From Gorsachius magnificus (Eukaryota; Chordata; Aves; Pelecaniformes; Ardeidae): DNA of 64,000 nt. The notes under the pieces were generated by a model, which was not told where the DNA came from, did no database searches, and saw only the letters and a program-made list of their open reading frames with translations. This document shows, in pieces, positions 35,817 to 47,900 of this stretch (within the stretch, counting starts at the first letter, position 1; each line of letters begins with the position of its first letter). Position numbers and translations under genes: made by a program. The stretch spans positions 61,518,599 to 61,582,598 of the forward strand of contig CM067084.1 of the NCBI GenBank assembly GCA_034008185.1. Reading direction: 5' to 3'.

Positions 35817-38800
35817 ACACGCCCTTAAGGAATAGACCTTAATAAGGAGGTGGGATAGTTTGCAGTGATCAGGTGTAGAGCTGTCAGGCAAGTGTACTAA
35901 CCAGCAGCTTGCTTACACTCAGTCCCTTTTATTCCCACTTATCTCCATTTTCCCATGCTTGCTCTTTCCCCATTCACCTGTCTCTCCTTTCCTTTGTCCT
36001 TATCTCCTCCCAGATAAAAAAACCTGCCCCTAATTACTTTCTTCCTGTTGATTCCAGTTTTGCTTCCTCTGTACCCAAATTTGTTATTTCTGATAAAGTT
36101 ACCTACATAATCTCATAGATGGTGCTATGTGACTCCAGAATGGTCTTCTCCAATTATCTGTGATGTTTGGCCAACTTTCCCTTAACTATCTCTGCAATCC
36201 AGCCGTTCTTCACCCCCATGGTACTATTCTTACACTGTAAACTGTTTTTGTGAGCTTCTCACTCTGTTATTTGTTATGTCCAGAAATTTTTCATTTCATG
36301 TTCAGTAATATCTTATGTTCTGTTCCATCATCTAACCTTCAGGACACGGGCCTAACCCTGTCTGCACACCTTAACGACAACAAAGCCTTCTTGCACAATC
36401 TTTCTTCTCTCATATATGTGTAATTCCAGACACAACCTGCTTTGTAATTTACACAGAATGCCTTGAGAATAATTGCATTCTCTTTTAAACTTTTAAATTT
36501 TTGAAGTGGCCTATTTCTAACATTTTCTAAGAAAAAAAATTAGCTCTATTTCTTACAATTACTGGCATTTTTAAAAAAGAAAAGATACCTTTTCTGCTAT
36601 CAAAAAAATTTAGATGAAAAGTTGTCAATCAGCTATATCTACGACTAAATCACTATCATCATAAATAATTAACAAAATCTTTGCCAGGTTTTTAAGACTG
36701 ATGGCTGTCACAGCCAGGCTTCAAGTAGCAGATAAAATTATACTTAATCCTCTAATACTTTTCCTGTTCCATGCCTCATCACGTTACCTCTAACAACAAT
36801 GTCCTTTTCCCTTGCTGATCTGTGACACATAGTTTATGAGAATGCAGCCAGCTAACCCAGTTGTTTTCTGCATATGTACGGTATGAATTAGCACTTCAGT
36901 TTTGTGAGTTTTGCTGTAACTCTCTCACAGTGCTGAAAGGAATCTTCTTGGAATTTGAAAGTGTAAGATTTACAGGTCCAGATTTGCCAAGTATAATGCA
37001 GGTTGTCCAGCTGTCACGTTGCAAAGCTGAGAAGTAAGAACCTTTTAAACTATTATTTTAATGAGGTTAAACTAAGAAACAGGTGATGTCAATGAACACT
37101 GATGTTCCAAACATATTTTTGCGGTTTTTAAGGAAGACATGCAGAAGAAGGCTGTAGGCAAAAAGATGCTGTAGGAAAATGGGACCTGTATTGAACATCT
37201 GTGCTTGATTTTTTTTCTGTTACTGAAGTGAATGTTAAGCTGGTGATTTTAAATGATTTAAGGTTGACAGTGTTAGGTCTAATAATAGCAAACCAAACAA
37301 CATCTGCTGTGGTGGAAATAAAACGATTTGGTATAACACTTAAAAACCCCCATGTACAGGTAGGCAGCTTTTTTTGATCCTTCTAAAGGACATATTGAGC
37401 CATAATTTTTAATGAATAATATGACAAGATGGGATGTGGATTCTTCATGAACTTTTTATTGCATAACTAATTGTGTTCTCTTTTTTTCTTGAGGAAGTTT
37501 ATCATAAAGATGGGTATTATTCCTCCCTAAATATTCTCACTCTTTTAAGGAGATAATTATTTTATGTTTTTTTATTGTTATACTTAGTTCTGTTTTGCTC
37601 CCTTTTCTACTGCTTTCCTGAATTGTCAATGTAATGGTCATATTAAAAAATGATGAAGATACACCTGGGAGTATCAGAAAAACAGAGTTTTGACTGAAAG
37701 TCACAAGTTCCCCCTTGGGAATGGCAAAACCCTCTAATTATATGTGGGGGTAAAGTGCTGAAATTCACTGGTAATGCTAAGGGCATGCCCCACTGGGATT
37801 TTTTTCATATTACCTTTCACAGCTATTAGCTCTAAGACCTTTTTATAACATCAACTCTTCTACCGTAAGTGTAATCTATAGATAAAATATTCCTAATAAT
37901 TTTTTTCTCTATAGGATTTATGTTGATAATCTGTCCACTTTCTATATATGGTCATGGAATTTCAATAAATCTAGAGAAAAGCAAAAATGGAATAAAAATG
38001 CATGTATCTATAATATTCCAAGCCTTTTTATACAAAATTGTTACCATGTACACTCCTCTAGACACCATATTTTCCTCCATAAGTAGAAAAACAATTAGTA
38101 AAATACCATTTTAAAAGTTAATTTTTTATGGTGTTTAAAGCAGGACACAAAAAATTTTAGTAAATTCACCCATCCATAAGCACTTTCTGTATTGTTCAGA
38201 CAACATCTTAAACCAAAATGCTTTACCAAAGATAGTCTGGGATCCTTTCCTGACTCCTCCATTTCATCATATTGAGATGATTTTTTTGTTTGTTTGATTC
38301 TGTATGTGTGTGTGCATGTGTGCATGCATATTTAACTGAGGATATAAAGACAGTAGAGATGAATACAGACTCTAAGCCTGAAATAACATAGAAATATATT
38401 ATTGTTTTGATTAAATAAAACATTATTGTGGTTCATAACAGCTCTGACAGATCTTAAAGATTGCTTGAAATAATTTTTGTGTTTTGCACATATTACTTAT
38501 TACACTTAGCAAGCATAGCTAATTGGCATAACTGAAGTACATGAATAACAATATGGCTTAAAACTACAAAAGAAAAGGAAATTATGTTTATTTCTTATAA
38601 ATAAATTATTAGCCACTATGTATTATTTATATTACACAAATTTAAACAATGTATAATAGATGAGGATAAATTTACTATATTTGGAGCCAAATTAACTGAG
38701 CTGTCTCCTAGGACCTTTATTAATATTGCAAAAACAGTATTATATTACTGTATAATTGATTTTTTAAGACTATTTTGCATATGTTTTCCTAAATCACATC

Positions 38801-41359
38801 ACTTAAGTTAGAAAATGTTGCATATCGTGTGCTAGGCTGATAATGCCATGACAAAGGTGTGTCGTGAAGCATGAGACAAAGTCCCTTAAAATTCTGGGAA
38901 ACCATACTAACTTTGCACAAAATATGAAATTGTTAATTCTCTGTGAAAAACTCATCACAAATTACTTAAATGTTCTTAAGACAAAGTGTTTTCCCAGCTG
39001 TCTATCTTCAAACTAATATGAGCTATGGATTCTGTGCAAATTATATTAATAAAATGTCAGGGAAATTATTCTACAGATATATGAAAGCCTTATATTGGAA
39101 AAAAATTACTTCTACATATATTTGCCTTTTAATGGTCAAACCAAGATTAATGAGCACCTAGTAAAGCTGTTCCAAACTCTGAACTGGTTTTTGTCCCAGA
39201 TTGGCCTTAACGCCAAAACAAAATAAGAATATTTTCCTCACAAGTGAAACTTCAAAAATATAAAGAAATTAAGTGTTAATCAGGATTCCCCTTCTTTTTT
39301 AAAGAAATATTTTCTTGGAAATATATTTTATGTTTATATTATCTCAGCACATGTCAGTAGAAGTGTTATCACATATTAAAAAATATTAGACAAATTTTTC
39401 TATGTGATTTTGTAGTAAACAGTCAAGTTTATACAACACACACACACACACAAAATCCATTTTGTTAAAGCCGTATTTCCTAAAGGAAAAGTCTTCAGAA
39501 AGTTCAGTACTGCTCCAGCCCACCTCTCTTGCATACTTATTATGTGGGAAACTCAAAATATCTTACAGGGGTATAAAACTCTGAACAGCCTATAAGATAT
39601 TTCATGTTTGATACCAACCATAAGGTTCTTAAAATCACTGATAACACTTATGCTGTAAATGTTTTAAAAGAATAGTGTTATAAGGGAAATTGCCTTGTAG
39701 ATGGTTCAGTTAGTTTGAAAAATTTGTTGTAACTAAACTAAGCTACAGCTGAATTTCACTACATACTATGAACTATACACTTTTAAAGCTTTATCATCCG
39801 AATAATATAAACAAAGTCGTGGAAAATACTATGAAATATTTTCTTTTAAAATTTTTGTTTATTTTTTGTTTCTTTTCTTCTGGCATTTCCATTTTTATCT
39901 TTATTCCATTGCTCTTTTGGTCAGCATAGTCTGAAATTAAATTTGATGAACTGAAACATCTTTAGTACAGAATGAAGTAGACAGTATAACAGGGTTTATT
40001 TACTGTAAAACATTTCATGTTTATAACAGTGACAGAAATATTTGTAATCATGTCTGCACATAAAGTTTTACTTTGATGCATTCTGCCACATGAATGTTTT
40101 CATGAAGTTGTCTAAATTGCCCTTTTCAACATGAAGATGTTATTTGCCATATTATTTTGAAGAAAAAAAATGGGTTCAAAAGATAGACATGCAGAGAGAA
40201 GCAACTGTTTCTGATCAAGAATTTATCTTTTCAGGAATCTTCTGCCTAAAACAATAGAGAGGATGGAAAATGTACTACTCATATTAAATGTCTTATCAAG
40301 GTTCTCACTGTGCTTCTATTAGAAAAAAACATTGAACATACAATCTGACTGAATTTCTGAGTTCAATATCTTAATATGAAATTAAGTCCCCTTATGTACT
40401 TCACACATTTTTGAATAGGATTTAGCAGAACTTCCCTATTTGCAGATAGAAAAAGTGCATAATACTTGATTAATGCTGTATTCTGTTCATAGATCAATTC
40501 CAAATTTTGATCCATAATGTAAACTAATAATGTAGGTACTTAAAAAGAAGCTTTTGTATGACCTACTAAAATAAAAAGCTATATATTGTAGCCTACCTAA
40601 GTATTTCTTCCAATATTGTTACCATTCTTTAGATTACTGGTTCCTGAATATACTTTTAAATATAAAAGATATAAATTTTACAATTATAATTCAATTTTTT
40701 TAAAAAAAAAAAAAAGCAGTAGATGTCCAATAAAATCAGTGTTCATAAACAGTATTTCAGATTTTTGTAAATTCACAAAGAACAGTCTTGAAAACCTCTT
40801 GAAATTTTAATCTAAGACATGAAAAAAAAAGGTATAAAAATTATTAAAAAAAACCCCAAAATATTTCTTTGGAACATTTTCACAAAAAAAAAATATATTT
40901 ATTGGCAATCTCTAACTTTAATGAGGAAAATAAGAACATTGTTGGTTACTTCTCTATTTCTTCCCAAAGACTTTGTGATAAGCTATGATGAGGTTTAGGC
41001 TGCTAGGTGTTTGAATACTTTTTTAGAAAAGTAATGGTAAATGTTAGTATTATCTTTGAGAGAGATGATGAGATTTAAGTGTTTGCATGGGTGCTTCTAT
41101 AAAAATCAGGAAGGGTGTGAACACCTCTCTCTGATTAATTTCTGTAGCAGATAACAATGACCCATCTTTCTTCTATCTATCCTTTAATATTTAAAAATTG
41201 GGAGGAATCGATTATTGGAAGGTAACTGATTATTGAAAGTGAAATAATAATGAAATTTCCCTCTCATTATGTGAGGCAAAAACATTTTCATTGGCAACAA
41301 AAGGTGTTGATAATTTTTAAAATAATTTTTCCTTAGTCTAAATGCACATTTAAATCTAG
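35817..41359. other. Unique AT-rich DNA, no gene seen
   Basis: No gene is recognised. The first 300 bp form a pyrimidine-rich plus strand (CCCTTTTATTCCCACTTATC and similar), possibly part of an older interrupted repeat. A (GT)n-like stretch lies at about 38301-38325 and a perfect (CA)8 at 39437-39452. A-runs occur at 40700-40713 and around 40825-40895. Confidence 0.5.
39437..39452. repeat. (CA)8 microsatellite
   Basis: Eight perfect CA units lie in otherwise unique AT-rich DNA. Confidence 0.9.
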
Positions 41360-41365
41360 ATAAAT
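41360..41365. repeat. Target-site duplication, left copy (ATAAAT)
   Basis: ATAAAT directly precedes the LTR terminal TGTGG and is repeated exactly at 41692-41697. Six base pairs is the usual size for ERVK-type (betaretrovirus-like) integrases. Confidence 0.85.
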
Positions 41366-41691
41366 TGTGGCAATGAAGGCACAGACTCCGAGTTCATGCA
41401 CAAGCACAAGCAGCATCGGGATCACTTTATTTAACGCTTTTACATCCTTTTATACCCATCCCAAAACAAAGCCTCTACTTTTCTCTTATCACCTAGCTAT
41501 TTGGCAAGCACTAAGTCCAAGCCTTATATGAAAACAAAGTTCATCTTGCAAGGTTCATTAGTCACAGCATTGACCTTGTTTTTCACTTAGCTCTTGTTCA
41601 GTTATCCCACGGCTTGCGACCAACAAGGCCAAGGATATCTCCGGTGTCTGGCTCAGCCGCCACACCTGCAGATTCTTTACTTGTTCCCACA
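41366..41691 (-). mobile_element. Solo LTR, ERVK-type
   Basis: This 326-bp block begins TGTGGCAATG and ends TTCCCACA, so its termini form a 5-bp inverted repeat (TGTGG/CCACA) with the TG...CA ends of an LTR. A perfect 6-bp duplication flanks it. Read on the minus strand it has LTR architecture in the right order: a U3 region, a TATA box TATAAAAGG (plus 41446-41454), a poly(A) signal AATAAA (plus 41426-41431) about 20 bp further on, then a short terminal part rich in GCTTGTGC repeats. No internal retroviral genes lie on either side, so this is a solo LTR. The short LTR and 6-bp duplication indicate ERVK. I cannot name the family. The promoter and poly(A) signals look intact. Confidence 0.9.
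41446..41454 (-). promoter_or_regulatory. TATA box of the ERVK-type LTR
   Basis: The minus strand reads TATAAAAGG, a strong TATA match, placed 15 bp upstream of the AATAAA signal on the same strand. The spacing is tight, as in short avian LTRs where R is brief. If active it would drive transcription towards lower coordinates. Confidence 0.6.
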
Positions 41692-41697
41692 ATAAAT
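41692..41697. repeat. Target-site duplication, right copy (ATAAAT)
   Basis: This is an exact repeat of 41360-41365, just outside the terminal CA of the LTR. Confidence 0.85.
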
Positions 41698-43686
41698 AAA
41701 TACTAAGAATTCATTTTGATACATTTTGATACATTCCAGTTTTGAATACTCACTTACTATATTTACATATGGCCTCCCAGTGTATTAATGGACATTTACT
41801 GTTCCGTGGGACAAACTTGATAGTTTCAGAGTAGGGTTCATCTGAAAAGTTCTTTTGCTCCATGAAGAACAGACTTCTTAGGGTTTGTGTCAGTTTAGTC
41901 CCAGAGTAACATTTAGAGCAAAGCATGTCTTTATCTCCCTCATCCCATCAGACCATCCCATGGAGATAGTTCAGCCAGGAACTGAGGAGACACTAGACAT
42001 TATAATCCTCTAATGATGAGGAAAAATAATACTTTTGTTTTCCTCAGATGTGCTAGTTCTAATTAAGGACAACTGAATACAACTTTTCATGGCCATTTAG
42101 AGGTGTGGACATAATGGACAAAGCAGAATAAAGATTTCTAGACTATAATCCTAGCTCTTGCATTTTACCTCCCTATATTCCTTTCAACAAATAATATCAA
42201 ACAACACAATTATTGTCACACTAGCTGCTGCAATATTTAGACACCAGAATGTGTGTCAGTTATAGAGTGGAAGCACAGTCTCAGAGCTCTTGCTTGACAA
42301 AGGGTTTAATCTCAGTGCCCTTTCTTTAAATTTAAACTATTAGAGCTTTTTTGTGTTCTGTATTTTAACCAGCTGAAGATCTTTAGTGAGTGGACATATT
42401 AAAATGTCTGTTGTCTATTGGGAAATGATTAAAGCCCTATGATTTCTGCACCTCCTCTAGTTATCTCGAATGTCACAGTGATTGATGGCAGAACATCTTT
42501 TCTTCTGTAATGTTTTGGTCTTTCTTGCTCGCCTTGGAGCAAATAATGTAGCCACAGCAAAATGTGAAATGGCAGATAAGTAATTTTTCTTGGTTTATCT
42601 CCTAAGTTGCAACTAGAATAGCCAGGATACACTTGTTCACCTACCTCAAGATTATTATTTGATAACATTCTGGTGGCTGACACCAGACATGTGCAACATA
42701 TAATAGGAAAATGGTAGGAAGAGGCTGCATTCCTCCTAGAAACACAAGATATTTTGTTGCCTGGATAGTACAGCAGTGAGTTTCTTACCAAGTTTTCTGT
42801 AAAATTTCATGAAAAAATAAGTTAAAAAACCCAACTCAACCAACCAACCAAAACAGAAAAAGTTTTTTTTTTCTTCCAAATCTTCTCATTCAAGAACATT
42901 GATTTATCTGAAACATTCTGACCTACAAATAATGGAGGGGTTATGTTTTATGGTTTGTTTTCTTTTCTCCAGATCTGAGGTAGCACTGTGACACTACTTT
43001 GCTTTACAGTAGACATAGCTGCCCAGATGCCAGCTGATAAACATCTAAGTTTGGTGTAGGCAGACAATTAACAATGACTACCAGATATGACGAACTTCTT
43101 TATTTTCTCAATATCTTTATCAATTCTGGTCCCTTAATCTCAGACAGGAAATAGTAAGAACTAGAGAGGATCATGAGATGGGTAACAGGGAAGATCAAAG
43201 TTTGATTGGCTTTCTATACAGGGAATAATTAAATAGACAAGAAACTTTTAGACTGAAAAAGACATGACTGTGAAGTGATATGTTTAAGTATACAAAATCA
43301 TGTGCTGCAAAAATAAAAATGAATACAGAAAACTTTTTCATTGTTTCTTCAAATTAATGGATAAACCGACAAAAATATACTAGTGGGTGTTGTACTCAAA
43401 ACGTAAAGTCATGCATTGTTAAACTGTTGAACTTTGTCATATGATAAAAAGACTATGAGTTCAAACAAAATTAGACAAAATGGTGCAAAAAGTCCACAAA
43501 GCCCTATTAAACATATCAGTACAAATTCATACACTTGCATTTGAATTAGTTGGACTACCTTTACAATCAGAAAGAAGAAACATATATTTTCAGGATATAA
43601 ATGATATCAGTCTAAAATAGTGTCAGGACTCTGAGTGCAACTACATGCCTCAGCAGCCCCCGCCAGCCTCACCTGAAACTAACACT

Positions 43687-43702
43687 CACACACACACACA
43701 CA
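43687..43702. repeat. (CA)8 microsatellite
   Basis: Eight perfect CA units lie at the left side of a GC-richer patch. Confidence 0.9.
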
Positions 43703-44914
43703 CTGCCCCTGTACCCAGGAGCATCCAGTCCCTACCTCAGCTCTTCTGTCGCTTAGCCCTAGGCTCATCCCTGTCTTCTGCAGATCCTGACTTGCTTGGA
43801 TTTTTCTAAACTAAACTCAGCTTGTTGAGTTGCAAACCTGACCTGTTGCATTGTATTTCTGTGATCCTTACTGAACTGTCAATAGGACCAACAGCTATCA
43901 CCATCCCTGCTATGCTTATCCTACACAGAGGCTGTAGGCCCATGCCTAGCTGGGGAGGGCACTGCCCTGCCTGTTCTGGGTTCACCCTTGACTCCCGACT
44001 CACCTTTTTTGTGAACAGCCCTGCTCTTGCTGCTCCCCCGCAAAAGGCTGCAATAGATCAGAACAACTCCTTAAGAGTGTCTGTTTTTCTAAATTTAGAT
44101 GTTGATATTGTACATTGGGAAAATATAACCTTTTTTAACCTCGTCAAACACATTTCTCTGGAAATCCAGTGATGCTCCTTATCAGAGACAGGCAAGGTCT
44201 AAACAGACTTTAGTCTGAACTCGTGCTCTTAAATAACCAGAAACACCCAGATCGAATTGTTAGGGATGCCTTCTTCAACCATGCCTACATGTAGCATCGT
44301 TTTGTTTCCATTAATATGAGAACTGACATAGGAGTGCGAAACTACTTCTAGATAGACGCAATTCATTGTCTGTGTATGCTGAACAAAATATGCTTTGCAC
44401 ACCTATAAAGCCTTTTTGAATCCTGTAATTTCACAGCAAAAAAGTACATGCTGGTCTCAACTGCATTTGCTCTGTTTTCTAATATGAGAAAATGGTAAGA
44501 CCCTATTTTTTTAAATAATACTGTAAGCTACAAAATAGTCTTTTGACTGAAATTTCTTCTTCTTTTCCTGACCTATCCAGTAATTGTACTTTCAGTATCA
44601 ATCAATGACACAAGGTTAACTAGCAGGAAAAATTGTTCTTGTAAAACAGACACAACTCTATGAAACAAAATACTAAGTGACAAGATGCAGGCAACTTCCA
44701 GCTGAGTGGGAGAATAAGAAGTGTAGATAGGGTGTCATTCTTTGTAAAAAAAAGAACAAAATCTCATGTTTTAGATTGATGGCACAAAAGACCTTGTGTA
44801 ACAGTGAAACAGAGTTCTCTATGTAAAACTGAAAGTTACTTCTAGACTGTGTGTCAATCAGGCCAATCTTCATAGCTGATAGTTCCTAAAGGAATTAGAG
44901 GGGAAAAAAAAATC

Positions 44915-44938
44915 CAGTATCACAGACAGTATCACAGA
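44915..44938. repeat. Tandem 12-bp duplication
   Basis: CAGTATCACAGA is present twice, head to tail and without mismatch, suggesting a recent slippage event. Confidence 0.9.
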
Positions 44939-47900
44939 AGATCTGAGAGTAAAATGTTTCCCTTTGGATTCTTCTATCTCAATAGACTTCAAATGGGCCT
45001 GACTGATCCCTCTGAACACGAGTTTGACTTGGTCACCCAGTAACACAGAAAAATCCTTTGATTCATATTATATGACTTTACTTGCAAAACTCGTGCTATT
45101 GAACAAACTCATCTATAGATTCATTATGAGCAATGGCCTGAAGAAAGGATTAACGGTATGAACAAAAAAATACATATTGGATTGAAAAAAGAATCCTTGT
45201 ATAATTAAGAGACATAAAGCATTTTAGATAAACTTCTGCTGGTTAGAAGAAGGATTAAATTAGAGCTGAAATTCATGTTTCTGATGATAGAAAGGCAGTT
45301 GATTTTTCCAGAATTAATGAATGTTTTTGTAGGATTTTAATTAGAACTTGTTGAGTATGAAAATAAAGTATCAGGTTATGAATGAAACCATGAGGTAGCT
45401 CAGCAGTTTAGGAAATATTTTTTCCTGACTATTGCTAAAACTATATTCCCTGGATTATCCAGGAACGTGGAAATTTTTATATAAAACTAACTAGTTATTT
45501 CACTATTGTTAGCGTCAGTAGGTTTTAAAAAGGCATTGAGGTACCGTTTCTTATAATCACAAGATGTTGATACAGAGTAACTCTCCACTGAATGGAAATA
45601 ATCTTGTATTAATAAATTCATTCCCGTAGCCTAAGAAAGTGTATGGCTGACATTTTTCAAATATGTGGGTATTCGCTAGCATAAAAAAATTAGTTAACTA
45701 TTAAGATGAGTATCATAACAGACATACAATTAATAATGTGGGTTTTTTTTCCTTTAAAATGCATGCCTTCTTCATTCCTATGGGATGTTTTTGAATATTT
45801 CATTTTGACACAGCCTTCCACATAGCAACTCTTAAGGGACAGAAATCCTTTGATTTGTGCCCTTTGAACGGCAACTTTAAATGGGGGAATGATCAAAATA
45901 TCCCGTATCTCTCTTTGCATTCCTTAGAGGTCAAAGGGTTTTTCTTTCTTTGGAGAAGCTTTACAACTTCAGGGTAGCGAAATTATTTCTGTTGACCCCA
46001 GGCTTATATCACATCAAGAGAAGAGATTTTGAAAGGACACAAAATTGTAATAAAAACAAATGAGCAAATAAAAAACCAAACACACAGCATACAGAATATG
46101 TCTCAGGCTTTATTTCTTGTAAGTTTTTTTGCTTCTTTAGCTTATTGAATATGTTTTCTAATGTTCTTATGTCATTTTTCTTGGAGTGGTTTTTTAATAC
46201 TATTAACTTTCTTATTTTGTCATAGTAAGATACCTATATGTACAATTTAAATTACATCTCAACATTTAAGTTTTCACTTAGATACTACGGAAACCTTCCT
46301 TGCTCAGCCCTTCCAGAAAGATAACATGAAGGCAACCAGCCCTTGAAAATATTTGCACTGAAAAATTCTGACTTTTGCTGATTCAGGCTGCATGTTATTA
46401 AAGCTAGAGTAAACACTTTGCTGAAGTCAAACAGTAATGCATCTTCTGTTCTAAGATCATTCTGCTGCACAAAGGTTCCTAAGCTTTTTTTCTGTATATA
46501 AAATTATCTCAGAGGTAACTAATGAGTTTTTTCTTTCCATCTGTCCTCAGGTGCAGATAGACTCTGAGGGTCTTGATCATAAGTTTTAAAATGGATTCTA
46601 ATAAACTGTGACATGCAAGATGATTGTTCTGAATTTTGTAATGTGAATCATGTACTTTTATACTTAATTTTATTCCACAATTAATATTAATAGTTGATAG
46701 ATACCAGACCCATTATCACAAAATGAACAACTTTTCAATTCCAAATATTACCCCCTCTACACTTCCTATAGCATTCTTGTAGAAATTGTTCGGAAAATTT
46801 CCTGCATATCTTCTGTGCCATATAATAGATAAGAATTTTGTCATTTGTTTCAACAGAACCAGATTTTCATCCATCTTGCTTTGCTAATGCCACGTTCAAA
46901 CAGATTAACCAAAAATTGCCAAATATACACAAAGATGTCATGTTTCTGCCTCTCTTTTGTCAGCTGATGTGCTTATTACAGGACTAAACTGCTTACTCCA
47001 AGCCATGATTCCCAATGCTTCCTGCAAAATTGTTTAAAAAGTCCAAGAGACCGCTGACATAGATTAAGGATTGCTGAGGAAATTTTCATGCAAGGAAGAA
47101 AGAGTACTTAGACAAACAGGTAAGAATAGCACTTGCAATACTGTAAGTCATATCTAAAATGGTATATCATGAGTTGAAAGGGATAGGGAGTAGGCTGATG
47201 AGCTGGTTCCTTTATGTTGTACTAGACAAGAATTGGTATCAAATTTAACTTCATTAAAAACATTGAAAGCTTACTATTTGTGTTTAGAAATAATTACACT
47301 CCTATTATTCATAATTTGGATTTGTTTCTCAGTAAAGAAAAAATAAATTAGTCATTTTTATGGGACAGAATTTTTGTTTTGTGGCTAACATTTCATTTTG
47401 TGTGTTAGTAAAGTATCAACAGGAAAAGAAGCATGGAGTCACATAAACCAGAAAGAAATCTTACAAATAATGTAAAACAGTGAACGAAGAATCACAAAAA
47501 GGTAATTCTGAAGATGTGGAAAATAGCAAAATTAATTCTTTCTCAAAAAAATAACCCCAGATAGTTAAAAATGTACAATGGAAATCAGCTCAAGAGACAC
47601 CATAAATGTGCAGTATAAATTGTAAATGAAATGGATTCCAAATTTTGGTAGATATATGTGAATAACTCAGAGAACCACTCTTGGAAAGATGAGAGAGAAT
47701 GCACTCCTACAATAAGGAGCTAGAACCAGCTATCAACAGGATTTCCAAGTTCATTCATTTGAACTAACACTGTGTGGACCTTTACTCTTATCTCGAGCAT
47801 CTAAGTGAAGAAGACAGCACCCTGAAATTCAGCTTATGGAAAATGGAAGTAATCCTGTGGAGGTATACATTCCATATTTCTGACCAAGAAAAATACATTA

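Noticed and set aside
42429..42791. 120-codon minus-strand frame
   Set aside because: It starts at TTG and shows no similarity I can recognise to host or retroelement proteins.
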